DNA from: Oscillospiraceae bacterium
GTDB taxonomy: Bacteria; Bacillota; Clostridia; Oscillospirales; Ruminococcaceae
Direction of reading: 5' to 3'
DNA: 64,000 bases
Assembly: GCA_028692035.1 (NCBI GenBank)
Contig: JAQUYD010000003.1
Location: 93,342 to 157,341 of the forward strand
The notes under the pieces are model-generated. The model did not search any database. It saw only the letters and a program-made list of their open reading frames with translations, and was not told the origin of the DNA. Numbering within the stretch: position 1 is the stretch's first letter; every line of letters begins with the position of its first letter. Made by a program: the position numbers and the translations under genes. This document shows, in pieces, positions 28,801 to 38,157 of the stretch.

Positions 28801-29745
28801 ATGCGCATCATGGAACTGACCGAAAAACTGAAGGAAAATATCAGCAAAGCCATTATGGGAAAGGACGAGCAGATCGAAAAGGTGCTGCTGTGCCTGTACA
28901 GCGGCGGCCACATCCTGCTAGAGGATATCCCCGGCACCGGTAAAACCACCCTGGCCAAAACGCTTGCCCGCTCGCTGGAATGCAGCTTCAAGCGGATCCA
29001 GTTCACCCCGGACCTGCTGCCGTCAGAACTGAGCGGCATCAACTACTACAACCAAAAAGAGCAGGCGTTCCAGTTCCGGCCCGGCGCCATCTTCACCAAC
29101 ATCCTCTTGGCCGATGAGATCAACCGCGCCACCCCCCGCACCCAGTCCAGCCTGCTGGAATGTATGGAGGAACGCCAGTGCACGGTGGATGGCGTAACCT
29201 ATCCCATGGCGCAACCGTTTTTGGTCATCGCCACCCAAAACCCGGTGGAGATCCAGGGGACCTTTCCACTGCCGGAGGCGCAGCTGGACCGCTTTTTTAT
29301 GCGCCTGTCCCTGGGGTATCCCCAGGCTGACGCGGAGCAGGCCATGCTCACCGCCTACCGGGAACAGTCCCCACTGGACGCTTTGGCCCCTGTCTGTTCC
29401 CAGGAGGATATCCTGGATGCGCAGCAACAGGTCTCCCAGATCCGGGTCAGCCAGCCGGTGGCCTCCTATTTGGTGGCGCTGGCAAACGCCACCCGCCGGC
29501 ACGAAAAAATCCGCCTGGGCCTAAGCCCCCGAGGGGTGATCGCGCTGATGCGGGCTTCGCAAGCCAAGGCCGCCGTCCTGGGCCGGGATTATGTCCTGCC
29601 GGATGACGCAAAGGCTGTCTTTCTGGACGTTTGCGCCCACCGGATCATCTGCCGCGGGTACCAAATGGGCCAGGCGGACGCCGCCGCAAAGGAGTGCCTG
29701 CGTGAAGTTTTAGCCAAAACGCCGGCGCCGGTAGAACAACAATAA
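28801..29745 (+). CDS. MoxR-family AAA+ ATPase
   Basis: 314 aa. Walker A GTGKTTLAKTLA is near residue 48 and Walker B ILLADEINRA near 104, with the MoxR insert and TQNPVEIQGTFPLPEAQLDRF sensor region. MoxR proteins act as chaperones for assembly of partner proteins, usually those encoded next to them. ATG 28801 has GGAGG 8 nt upstream. First gene of a moxR-DUF58-membrane protein operon. Confidence 0.9.
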   Translation: MRIMELTEKLKENISKAIMGKDEQIEKVLLCLYSGGHILLEDIPGTGKTTLAKTLARSLECSFKRIQFTPDLLPSELSGINYYNQKEQAFQFRPGAIFTNILLADEINRATPRTQSSLLECMEERQCTVDGVTYPMAQPFLVIATQNPVEIQGTFPLPEAQLDRFFMRLSLGYPQADAEQAMLTAYREQSPLDALAPVCSQEDILDAQQQVSQIRVSQPVASYLVALANATRRHEKIRLGLSPRGVIALMRASQAKAAVLGRDYVLPDDAKAVFLDVCAHRIICRGYQMGQADAAAKECLREVLAKTPAPVEQQ

Positions 29746-29775
29746 ACAGACAGCGCTTTTTACAAGGAGAGTCCT

Positions 29776-30918
29776 ATGGAATTTGTCGCAATTCTTTTTA
29801 TGGTGATCGTTCTTTTGGCGGCCCAGCTTGTTCTGTTCGCCAAAAACAGCTTTCGCCATTTTGATTACAGCTGCTCGTTCACCAAGGACGAGGTTCTGGA
29901 AGGTGATGAAGTGGGGCTGGTGGAAACCATCTCCAACCGCAAATGGTTGCCGCTGCCCTGGCTAAAATCAGAGCTTTCCACCTCCAAATGGCTGGAGTAT
30001 GCCGGTTCTCAGTCGGAGGTGATCGGGGAGCTGCGGTTTGTCCCCAGTTTTTTTGCGCTGAAAAGCTATCAAAAAATTTCCCGCACCTGGCGGGTCAAAT
30101 GCCTAAAACGGGGCGTTTTTGAAATCGGACGGGTGGATCTGGTGGGCTCCGACCTGCTTGGATTCTCCAGCTTTTCCTATTCGGCCAAGGTCGGCGCCCG
30201 GCTGACCGTTTTGCCCCGCCCGCTGGAAAATAGCGAGCCTGCCCGCCCGCCGCAGTATTTTGGGGGCGACCTGGTCGTCCGCCGCCAGCTTTTGGACGAT
30301 CCCTTTTTTATCGCCGGTGTGCGGGAATACACCGGATTTGAGCCCATGAACCGCATCCATTGGACCGCCACCGCCCGGGAAGGCAAATTGATGGTCTTTC
30401 AAAATCAGTATACTTCCCGCAAAAACCTGGCGATCCTGCTCAACGCCCAGCCCCGGCCCGGCCATTCAACCCGGATGGACGGCGACAGCGATTTCGAGGA
30501 CTGCGTCCGTTTTTGCGCCTACCTGTTTGGCGTGGCCGCAAAGGAGGATGTCCCCTTTCGTTTTCTGTGCAACGGCGCCGACTGCGCCACCCATCTGCCG
30601 GTCCGAACCGGCGAATCCTGGGGCGAAGCGTTTGCCCTGGAGCAGACCCGGACGCTGGCCCGGCTGCAAGCGGATAACGCCCAAAAGCTGCCCTTATTTT
30701 TGCAGGAGGGCGCGTCGGCCCTCTCCTGCACGGAACTGATTCTTGTCAGCACCTATGTGGACGACGCCATCCAGTCCTTCGCCCGGGAGGCTTCCCGGGC
30801 CGGCGTCAGCGTGTCGGTCTTTGTCCGGGGAGCCCTGCTGTCCGGCGATTATGATGAGGACGCCTATTTCCTTTCGGTGCTGCAACCCAGCGGCAAAAAA
30901 GAGGAGGATACCCAATGA
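29776..30918 (+). CDS. DUF58-domain protein
   Basis: 380 aa. An N-terminal membrane segment (residues 1-22) is followed by a beta-rich region and a DUF58 domain with the hallmark GVREYTGFEPMNRIHWTATAREGKLMVFQNQY (vWA-like fold). DUF58 proteins are constant partners of MoxR ATPases. Its stop overlaps the next start by 4 bp. Precise role unknown. Confidence 0.88.
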   Translation: MEFVAILFMVIVLLAAQLVLFAKNSFRHFDYSCSFTKDEVLEGDEVGLVETISNRKWLPLPWLKSELSTSKWLEYAGSQSEVIGELRFVPSFFALKSYQKISRTWRVKCLKRGVFEIGRVDLVGSDLLGFSSFSYSAKVGARLTVLPRPLENSEPARPPQYFGGDLVVRRQLLDDPFFIAGVREYTGFEPMNRIHWTATAREGKLMVFQNQYTSRKNLAILLNAQPRPGHSTRMDGDSDFEDCVRFCAYLFGVAAKEDVPFRFLCNGADCATHLPVRTGESWGEAFALEQTRTLARLQADNAQKLPLFLQEGASALSCTELILVSTYVDDAIQSFAREASRAGVSVSVFVRGALLSGDYDEDAYFLSVLQPSGKKEEDTQ

Positions 30919-32303
30919 AACAAAAAATCCCCTCCTTGCTGCGGCTGGCCGCCTTGTTAGATGGCCTGCTTCTTTCCTATCCCGTCCTCGCCATCCTGGA
31001 ACTCTCCTTGTTGGGCCGGCTGGAAGCCGCCTCTTCCCTGCTGCGGCTGGGTATTGTCCTGGCAGGTGGGGCGCTGGGCGGCCTTGTCGGCTGGCTGCTG
31101 GACCGGCTGAAAAACCCGCCGGTGCGGGCGGTGGTTTTTTTGTTGGCGGCAGCGCCCGCCGTGGCTTTTTGCGGCACTTTGTTGTTCCTGCTGGAGGGAA
31201 CGGTCTTTCATTGGGCGCTGGCCACCCTGTGCGCCGTGTTTTACCTGCTAGGGATATTTTTTGCCACCCAGCCCTTTGATGGGATCATCGGCACCAGCTT
31301 TCTCTCCTTTGCCATGGTGGCTTATGTCCTGGCGGCGGTCATCGTCTGGTTTTGCAGCGCCTATTTCCACATGCCCTGCGACTCTGTCCCGCTGATTGCC
31401 CTGTTCTTATTCTTTATCCTGCTGTACGCCATCCTCAGCAACCAGTCGAACATCGACCGGCTGATGGGCCGGCGGCATTACGATCTTTCTATGCTCCCCG
31501 CCGGGATGCGCCGGTACAACCTGCTATTGATCTGCGCCGGTTTTGTCCTTGTGTTGCTGGGCCTTCTCTTCCAACGGCAGATCCTTGCGGTGGTGCAGTT
31601 TGGCATCCGGGTGGCTGGCTCTCTGTTGTACATTTTCGTGCTTTTATTCCAGTTTATCACCTGGATGCTGAACCGCCCCGCGGATCCGGACCGTCCCCTT
31701 CCCAAGGTGGATGCAGCGCCTGTTTTCGGCACGGCGGAGGAGTCGGCAACGACCCCTTTTGTTAACGCGGTTTTCCAATGGGCGGCGGTGCTTTTGATTT
31801 TGCTTCTTTTGTTTTCTGGTCGCCGGCAGATCTGGAGCGCCTGCAAAAAAACGGCGTCGTTTATCTGGCGGATCTTCCGAAAACTGTTCACCCGCACTGA
31901 TGGGCAGCCGGGCCCCCGCACCGCCGACTCCGTGTATTTTTCGGATATCTTAGAGGATCTGGAGCGGATTCCCGAGGAGAAACCCAGCGCAGGAGAAGGC
32001 GTTTCCTCCCTGCGCGTCTGGCGCCGGCGTTGCCTTGCATTTTTGGGAAAGCCGGCCCACACCGCGTCTTTGCGGGAGGGCTATGCTTTAATCCTCGCCT
32101 GGCTGCGCATTCACGGCGCGCCGCTTCTCCCGGCGGATACGACGCTGGAGATTCTCAACAAGGCGCTGGCCCGGATGCCGGAGAGCCCCTTTTCCCAAGT
32201 GACCGAAAGCTATAACAACATCCGCTACGGCGAAATGCCCCTGCGGGAGGGGGATTACGAAAGCTTGCAGCAAACGCTGCGCCTTTTGATCCAGACAAAA
32301 TAA
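30915..32303 (+). CDS. Polytopic membrane protein with DUF4129-like tail, MoxR operon
   Basis: 462 aa with about eight hydrophobic helices in the first 300 residues and a soluble, acidic C-terminal domain (about 340-460) resembling DUF4129, the tail found in transglutaminase-like MoxR-operon proteins. The transglutaminase core itself is absent. It is translationally coupled to the DUF58 gene. Function unknown; probably the membrane target of the MoxR/DUF58 pair. Confidence 0.65.
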   Translation: MKQKIPSLLRLAALLDGLLLSYPVLAILELSLLGRLEAASSLLRLGIVLAGGALGGLVGWLLDRLKNPPVRAVVFLLAAAPAVAFCGTLLFLLEGTVFHWALATLCAVFYLLGIFFATQPFDGIIGTSFLSFAMVAYVLAAVIVWFCSAYFHMPCDSVPLIALFLFFILLYAILSNQSNIDRLMGRRHYDLSMLPAGMRRYNLLLICAGFVLVLLGLLFQRQILAVVQFGIRVAGSLLYIFVLLFQFITWMLNRPADPDRPLPKVDAAPVFGTAEESATTPFVNAVFQWAAVLLILLLLFSGRRQIWSACKKTASFIWRIFRKLFTRTDGQPGPRTADSVYFSDILEDLERIPEEKPSAGEGVSSLRVWRRRCLAFLGKPAHTASLREGYALILAWLRIHGAPLLPADTTLEILNKALARMPESPFSQVTESYNNIRYGEMPLREGDYESLQQTLRLLIQTK

Positions 32304-32345
32304 AATCCGGCCGGAAATCCAGTCAAAACTGGCTGATTTTCGCAG

Positions 32346-32394
32346 AAAAACCGGGGGATTTCTTTGCTTTTTACGGCGAAATTTCCCGGTTTTT
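32346..32394 (+). terminator. Terminator after the MoxR operon
   Basis: AAAAACCGGG...CCCGGTTTTT stem with inner TTTC/GAAA pairing, T-run at the 3' side. It is 40 bp after the last stop codon. Confidence 0.65.
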
Positions 32395-32413
32395 CTGGTT
32401 TTTTTGCCCGATT

Positions 32414-32442
32414 TTGACTTTTTTCCCTGTCAAGCTTATAAT
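32414..32442 (+). promoter_or_regulatory. Promoter of the LacI-kinase operon
   Basis: TTGACT (32414-32419), 17-bp spacer, TATAAT (32437-32442). Confidence 0.75.
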
Positions 32443-32444
32443 GA

Positions 32445-32474
32445 ATTTACGCAAAAAATAATTATTTACGCAAA
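32445..32474 (+). promoter_or_regulatory. Tandem LacI-type operators
   Basis: ATTTACGCAAA occurs at 32445-32455 and again at 32464-32474, 19 bp apart. Each contains TTTACGCAAA, an imperfect palindrome with a central CG like LacI/GalR-family operators. They lie just after the -10 box, so binding would block transcription; autoregulation by the adjacent LacI gene is likely. Confidence 0.6.
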
Positions 32475-32485
32475 GGAAGCTTGGC

Positions 32486-33490
32486 ATGAAGGTAAAAATT
32501 ACCGATGTGGCTTTGGCCAGCGGCGTTTCCATCGCCACCGTCTCCCACGTCATCAACCATACCCGCTATGTGTCCCCCGAAACCACCCGCAAGGTGGAGC
32601 AAGCCATTGAGGCGTTGGGGTACTCACCGGACCTTACTGCCCGCAATTTTAAGCGGGGCCGCAAAGGGTTCGTTGGTATGCTGGTCCCGGACCTGTCCTA
32701 CAGCCGCTCTTCCCTGATTTTAAAGCAGTTGGAGGAGGTGCTGGCCCCCTCCCGGATCCATCTGATCGTTTCCAACACCAAAGGGTCTGTCCCGCAGGAA
32801 ACCGAACAGGTAAAGCTCTTGGCCTCCGGGCTGGTGGACGGGCTGGTGGTTCAGTCCTCCTGCGTGGATTATCAGCAGATTGCGCCCTGCATCCCTCGGG
32901 ATTTCCCCATGGTGTTCATCGACCATCCGCTGAAAAACTGCCCTTATCCGACGCTGGTGGTCTCCAGCTATACCGCCCTGTACCAGGGGGTGGAGGACCT
33001 TATCCGCCAAGGGCACACCCAGATCGGTTACATCGCCGACCAGGCCCATATCGCCTATTCCATCGAGCGGTTGGACGCCTACCGCGCCGCCGTGCGAGAT
33101 TACGCGCTGCCCATCGGCGATTCGCTGATCGCCTACGCCCATCCCAAGGCCAAAGCTGCCTATTTGTGCACCCGGGATTTGATTGAGCGAAAATGTACGG
33201 CGATTGTAGTCTCTAACAACGCCATTGCGCTGGAGACGCTGAAATATTTAAACGTACACCATCTGCAGGTAGGGGACGACGTGGAGCTGCTGGGCTTTTC
33301 CGGCAGCGACTGGTACGGCTACCGCACCGAGCAGATCGCCCAGGTATCCCAGCCGACCGAAGAGATGGCGCGCATGGCGGGGCAGCAACTGCTGGAATGG
33401 ATCGAAGCGCCCAGCGCCAACGCCCGCACCACCGTGCTGCATAGTACCTACATCCCCAAAAAGCAGGAAAGGGAGTTTTATGATGTTTGA
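32486..33490 (+). CDS. LacI-family transcriptional regulator
   Basis: 334 aa. The N-terminal helix-turn-helix (ITDVALASGVSIATVSHVINHTRYVSPETT, residues 4-33) is classic LacI, followed by a hinge and periplasmic-binding-protein-like effector domain. It is followed with an 11-bp overlap by a fructokinase-like gene, so the effector is probably a sugar or sugar phosphate such as fructose. GGAAG precedes ATG 32486. Confidence 0.92.
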   Translation: MKVKITDVALASGVSIATVSHVINHTRYVSPETTRKVEQAIEALGYSPDLTARNFKRGRKGFVGMLVPDLSYSRSSLILKQLEEVLAPSRIHLIVSNTKGSVPQETEQVKLLASGLVDGLVVQSSCVDYQQIAPCIPRDFPMVFIDHPLKNCPYPTLVVSSYTALYQGVEDLIRQGHTQIGYIADQAHIAYSIERLDAYRAAVRDYALPIGDSLIAYAHPKAKAAYLCTRDLIERKCTAIVVSNNAIALETLKYLNVHHLQVGDDVELLGFSGSDWYGYRTEQIAQVSQPTEEMARMAGQQLLEWIEAPSANARTTVLHSTYIPKKQEREFYDV

Positions 33491-34436
33491 TCTGATCGCT
33501 GTCGGCGAAATTTTGGTTGATTTGATTGAAGAGGGCTCACTGCAGTTTTCTGGTACGGTTGGCGGCGCACCCTGCAATGCCCTGGCCCAGGCCGCCAAGC
33601 TGGGCAGCCGCACCGCCTTTATCGGCATGGTCGGCGACGACGCCTTTGGCCGGGCCTGCGCCCTTCAGCTGGATGGGCTGGGAATTGACCGGGCCCATCT
33701 GTACATCACCGGCCAGGCGGACACCACTCTGGCCTTTGTAACCCTGGACGAAAACGGTGACCGGCACTTTACCTTTTACCGCCGCCCTGGGGCGGATACC
33801 CTGCTGACGGTCAAGCACATTCCCTTTGACCTGATTGCCCAGAGCCGGGTTTATCTCTTCGGCGGCGTGTCCCTTTCCAAAGACCCGGCCCGCGCGGCGG
33901 TGTTTTATTCCCTGTTTAAGCTTTCCGGCGCGCCGGTTTTAAAGGCTTTTGACCCCAATCTGCGCCCCGCCCTCTGGGAGGATCTGGAGGAAGCCAAGGC
34001 TCTGGGCCGCAAAGCCATGGGGCTATGCGATATTCTCAAGCTCTCAGACGAAGAGGCAGTGTTTTTCTCCGGCCATCAAAACCCGCTGGAGGGCGCCCGG
34101 GCGTTACAGGAGGAATTTCAGATCCCGCTGGTGCTGATGAGCATGGGCGCCAGAGGGTGCGCCATCCTGCTGGACGGCGACTGCTGCCATCTGGACGCCT
34201 GCCCGGTGCAAGCGGTGGATACCACTGCGGCGGGGGACTCCTTTTTCGGAGCGTTTCTGCACCGGCTGTTAAAAAATCCGTTTAAAAAGTTGGAGGAGCT
34301 TTCCCCCAGCCAAATCGTCGAGGCCGCCCAGTTCGCCACAGCCGCCGCGTCGGTGACCGTTTCCCGCAAGGGGTCGATCCCGGCGCTGCCCACCGGCGAA
34401 GAGGTGCAGGCGTTGTTAGGGCCGGATGAGGCATAG
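33480..34436 (+). CDS. PfkB-family carbohydrate kinase, fructokinase-like
   Basis: 318 aa. The N-terminal GEILVDLIE and the sugar-binding GGAPCNALAQAAKLG (about 24-38) are ribokinase-family signatures; the C-terminal anion-hole motif DTTAAGDSFFGAFL carries the catalytic Asp (DSFF). Overall layout resembles ScrK-type fructokinases. Overlaps the LacI gene by 11 bp. No sugar transporter or hydrolase is in the operon, so the substrate assignment is inferred. Confidence 0.85.
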   Translation: MMFDLIAVGEILVDLIEEGSLQFSGTVGGAPCNALAQAAKLGSRTAFIGMVGDDAFGRACALQLDGLGIDRAHLYITGQADTTLAFVTLDENGDRHFTFYRRPGADTLLTVKHIPFDLIAQSRVYLFGGVSLSKDPARAAVFYSLFKLSGAPVLKAFDPNLRPALWEDLEEAKALGRKAMGLCDILKLSDEEAVFFSGHQNPLEGARALQEEFQIPLVLMSMGARGCAILLDGDCCHLDACPVQAVDTTAAGDSFFGAFLHRLLKNPFKKLEELSPSQIVEAAQFATAAASVTVSRKGSIPALPTGEEVQALLGPDEA

Positions 34437-34456
34437 CCCTTGATGCGCATTGTATA

Positions 34457-36187
34457 TTACATTTTCCAATCGCTGGACTGTTTTTGCAGCTGTGCCATAT
34501 GGCTGTATATCCCTTCTTCACCCATAAGTTTCTGCGGCGCGCCCTGCTGGGCTACTGTGCCGCCTGAGAGGACAACAATCTTGTCCGCGCCTGCAACGGT
34601 TCTCATGCGATGGGCGATAATCAGCACCGTTTTATTCTGAATCAGCTTTGAAAGTGATTCCTGAATCACGGTTTCATTCTCTACATCGAGAGAGGCAGTC
34701 GCTTCATCAAGCAGAATAATCGGCGCATCCTTCAGAAAAGCACGAGCAATGGAAATGCGCTGACGTTCACCGCCTGATAGTTCCGAGCCGTTTTCGCCAA
34801 TCATCGTATTCCACTGCTGCGGCATTTTCTCTGCGAACGCATCACAGTGGGCAAGCTTAGCGGCGGCAATTACTTCCTCGTCGGTTGCATTCTTACGCCC
34901 GATACGAATATTTTCCATCACGGTATTGTTAAACAGCGTAACATCCTGAAAAACGATGGAATACAGCTTCATCAGCGTTTCGGGTTCGATTTTTGAAATA
35001 TCCATGCCGCCGACTGTGATTTTGCCGCTTTCTATATCCCAAAACCGTGCGGCAAGGCGGGAAACGGTGGTTTTTCCGCCGCCGGACGGGCCGATCAAAG
35101 CTGTGACTTCGCCTTGCTTTGCGGTGAAGGAGACATCGCGCAGAACCTGTTCGCCGCCATTGTAGGAAAAAGCTACATGGTCAAACGCAATATCGCAGCC
35201 GTTGTTTGTCAGCTTTTCCGTTCCACTTTGAACTGGATAGCTCAGGATTTCGTCCATGCGCTCACACTGGATGTTCGCGCTAATTACAGCGGCGAGATTC
35301 TGAAGCGAGGTCATCATCGGGTCATAGAGACGGGAAACAAGAAGCAGAAACATAAAAAAGGTCAGCACCGAGAGGCTGCCGTCCACAAGCAAAATTCCGC
35401 CGACAAGAGCAACCGTTGCGATACCGAGCTTGAGTAGCATCTGCGAAGTTGAAACAAACAGTGCAGTGCCAAGCTCCGCTATTATGGCACGGTGTTCAAT
35501 GGCCTTGATTTTTTGGTCAAGACCGACAAGATATTCCGCTTCAGCATTGTTGGCGTGCAGATCACGCACCGATTCAAGGCATTCCTGAATGCCGTCTGCG
35601 CACGCCATCTTTGCTGCCATCTGCTTACGGCTGAGTGCATTTTGCACCTTGGAGGAAAACGCGACAATACAAAACGAAACAGGCAGCACCCAAAGTGCGG
35701 CAAGCGCCATACGCCAGTCAAAGAAAAACAGGCTGACGGCGATAAGGCAGGTGGAGATGATCGAGCCGACAAGCTCGGGGATCCAGTGGGAGGATGCTGT
35801 TTCGAGTGTTGCGCAGTCTGCCATAATGGTACTGGTAAGGTCGGACAAATCCTTCTTTCCGAAAAAGGAAAGCGGTAATTTGCGCAGCTTCTCGGCAAGG
35901 GTAACACGGCGGATACCGCTTTCTTCATAGGTTGCAAAAAAGGTCGCGTTATACTGAATATAGGTTGTAAGCACAACAAGCGCAAGGCAAATGACGATAC
36001 CGATGGCATAGAAAAGCGTCTTTCCGCCCGGCACACCACCGTCAAGCAGGTCGCCGATGAGGAAATAGAGCAGTGACACGGGCAGCATCAGAACAAGATA
36101 GGAAAAAGTGCAGGAGGCAAACGCCTTTACCATATCCGCAGCGCCCTTTTTCGAAAGTGCGTATTTATGTTGTAAAAATTCAAGCAT
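34457..36187 (-). CDS. ABC transporter, fused membrane and ATPase domains (YbtP/IrtB-like)
   Basis: 576 aa. Six-helix exporter-type membrane domain (1-310) then an ATPase with Walker A GPSGGGKT (about 369), signature LSGGERQR and Walker B IILLDEATASLD. It forms a likely heterodimer with the fused ABC protein encoded upstream (8-bp overlap). Sequence style and the flavodoxin/DUF3793/DUF2325 neighbours suggest the YbtPQ/IrtAB group, which has an exporter fold but takes up iron-siderophore; direction here is inference. It ends 20 bp from the convergent kinase gene, with no obvious terminator. Confidence 0.8.
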   Translation of the reverse strand: MLEFLQHKYALSKKGAADMVKAFASCTFSYLVLMLPVSLLYFLIGDLLDGGVPGGKTLFYAIGIVICLALVVLTTYIQYNATFFATYEESGIRRVTLAEKLRKLPLSFFGKKDLSDLTSTIMADCATLETASSHWIPELVGSIISTCLIAVSLFFFDWRMALAALWVLPVSFCIVAFSSKVQNALSRKQMAAKMACADGIQECLESVRDLHANNAEAEYLVGLDQKIKAIEHRAIIAELGTALFVSTSQMLLKLGIATVALVGGILLVDGSLSVLTFFMFLLLVSRLYDPMMTSLQNLAAVISANIQCERMDEILSYPVQSGTEKLTNNGCDIAFDHVAFSYNGGEQVLRDVSFTAKQGEVTALIGPSGGGKTTVSRLAARFWDIESGKITVGGMDISKIEPETLMKLYSIVFQDVTLFNNTVMENIRIGRKNATDEEVIAAAKLAHCDAFAEKMPQQWNTMIGENGSELSGGERQRISIARAFLKDAPIILLDEATASLDVENETVIQESLSKLIQNKTVLIIAHRMRTVAGADKIVVLSGGTVAQQGAPQKLMGEEGIYSHMAQLQKQSSDWKM

Positions 36188-37955
36188 TCAAAACACCGAC
36201 CTTCCATGCGGCAGCCTTGTTGTACTGCTCCCACATATCCGCATATAACCCCGGCTTTGCCGTCAATTCTTCATGCGTACCGCTATCATATACTTTTCCG
36301 TTTTTGATGACATAAATGCGGTCCGCTCCGGCAACGGTAGAGAGCCGATGGGCAATCATGATGACCGTTTTGCCTTCAGACAGCTTGGAAAACGCCGCCT
36401 GCACACGGACTTCGTTATCCGGGTCGGCAAATGCGGTGGCTTCGTCCAGAATCAGAATCGGTGCGTTTTTCAACATCACACGGGCGATGGAAATTCGCTG
36501 CTGCTCACCGCCGGAAAGATAAACACCCTTTGCTCCGATTACGGTATCAACGCCGTTCGGCAATTTTTCAAGAATATCGTCGCACTGTGCGTCGTGCAAG
36601 GCTTTCAGCACCTGCTCCTTTGTTGCATTCGGTCTTGCCATACGGACATTTTCAAGAACGGACCGCTTGAGCAGCTTGGAATCTTGAAACACAAAGGAAA
36701 CGGTGTTCATCAGCTCTTCCTTGCTGACGTTCTTTACATTGGCACCGCCGATTTTGACGGCACCGTCCGTGACATCCCAGAAGCGGGCGATCACACCGGC
36801 AAGAGTGGTTTTACCCCCTCCTGATGGACCGACCAATGCGATATGCTCACCGGGACGAATTTGAAGGTTGATTCCGTCCAGTGCGTTGTTTTTTGCTTGC
36901 GGATATTTGAAGGTCACATGTTCAATCGTAACCGAATTATCCTTCGGAGAAAGAGGATGCGCCGGCTCGGGCAGCGGCTGCATGTTCAGGATGTTGTCGA
37001 TACGCGCCAATGCGTCAGCAACAATCATTTTGTTTTCGCTGGCATACATAATCTTATTGAGCGTAACTGTGATAATCGGTGTAATAATGATATAAAACAA
37101 CAGGTTAAGGAGAAACTCGTTTGTTACGCCGTCAGCCGTAAAGAACAATGCCGCTGCAATCAACACGGCAAACACCGCATTGATAACGGTGGTATAAATC
37201 GTCATCGGCGTGCGCAGGTCTTTTGTATAAGAAATAACCCACTTCTGATAATTGTCTATGGACGCTTTGAAACGCTTGAAGGAGAACACCGACTGACCGA
37301 AGGTCTTGACAACCGGAATTCCCCTTACATACTCGACGGCTTCATTTGACATTTCAGCAAGTGCGTTCTGATACTCTTTCATTTTTGCTTCCATGCGTTT
37401 ACCTGTCATGGCACCCATCATCAAAAATGCAATAACGATGGGAACGAGGCTTAAAAGTCCAAGCCGCCAGTCAAAGGCGAGCAAAAGAACGAGCAGGCCG
37501 ATAGGCGTAGCGATGGCTCCCGCCTTGTCGGGAAGCTGGTGCGCAAGATAGGTTTCGGTTGCGGCGGAGCTTTCATTGACTGTCTTTCTGATTTTTCCGC
37601 TTCCGATGGAATCCATAAACCCAAGCGGCAGCGTTACAATATGGTGCATCGCCCGCGAACGGATGTTGGCCTGCACACGGAACGCTGCAATATGCGAACA
37701 CATCAGCGCGCCGATGTAAACAAGCATTGCGCTTACGGCAAACAACACCGCCATCCAGCCGTTGTGCGAAAGGTTCTGTGCCTGCCCGAAATCCGGTGCA
37801 ACATCCAGCACCTCTTTGATGATTTTCCAGATGTACACAAACGGTAAAAGCGCCATCAAGGCGCTGACTGCCGACAAAATCCACGAGGATATTGTCAGGA
37901 TTCTGAATTTTCCGGCATAGTCAAACAGCTTTGACAGATCCGATTGCTTCTTCAT
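36180..37955 (-). CDS. ABC transporter, fused membrane and ATPase domains (YbtQ/IrtA-like)
   Basis: 591 aa: six-helix membrane domain (1-320), ATPase with [16 protein letters not shown] and ILILDEATAFADPDNE. It starts at ATG 37955 after AAAGGGGAC; six upstream codons are possible but lack a ribosome binding site. Partner of the gene ending at 34457. The start lies about 20 bp downstream of the flavodoxin remnant, indicating the flavodoxin was the preceding gene of the operon. Confidence 0.82.
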   Translation of the reverse strand: MKKQSDLSKLFDYAGKFRILTISSWILSAVSALMALLPFVYIWKIIKEVLDVAPDFGQAQNLSHNGWMAVLFAVSAMLVYIGALMCSHIAAFRVQANIRSRAMHHIVTLPLGFMDSIGSGKIRKTVNESSAATETYLAHQLPDKAGAIATPIGLLVLLLAFDWRLGLLSLVPIVIAFLMMGAMTGKRMEAKMKEYQNALAEMSNEAVEYVRGIPVVKTFGQSVFSFKRFKASIDNYQKWVISYTKDLRTPMTIYTTVINAVFAVLIAAALFFTADGVTNEFLLNLLFYIIITPIITVTLNKIMYASENKMIVADALARIDNILNMQPLPEPAHPLSPKDNSVTIEHVTFKYPQAKNNALDGINLQIRPGEHIALVGPSGGGKTTLAGVIARFWDVTDGAVKIGGANVKNVSKEELMNTVSFVFQDSKLLKRSVLENVRMARPNATKEQVLKALHDAQCDDILEKLPNGVDTVIGAKGVYLSGGEQQRISIARVMLKNAPILILDEATAFADPDNEVRVQAAFSKLSEGKTVIMIAHRLSTVAGADRIYVIKNGKVYDSGTHEELTAKPGLYADMWEQYNKAAAWKVGVLNA

Positions 37956-37973
37956 ATATAAGTCCCCTTTCAT

Positions 37974-38127
37974 TCAACAAGGGCCGCACCAAGCGCTCTA
38001 CATTTTTCGGTTGCTTCATCATCCAGTGTGTCATTGCATATTACGCGCTATCGCCGGCAAACACAGCGTGCGCCATTGCTTCTGTGTTGCCTGTCCCGCT
38101 CCAATATACTACTGCTACTTTACTCAT
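37974..38127 (-). pseudogene. Flavodoxin remnant with internal deletion
   Basis: On the minus strand the frame from ATG 38127 gives MSKVAVVYWSGTGNTEAMA, the flavodoxin N-terminus with its FMN phosphate loop, but stops after 28 codons. In another frame just downstream the peptide LDDEATEKCRALGAALVE followed by TGA at 37974-37976 is the typical flavodoxin C-terminus. About 100 central codons are missing, so no functional flavodoxin is made. The flanking ribosome binding sites remain. Confidence 0.85.
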
Positions 38128-38157
38128 ATGGTATTTACCAACCTTTCTCATCTATCA

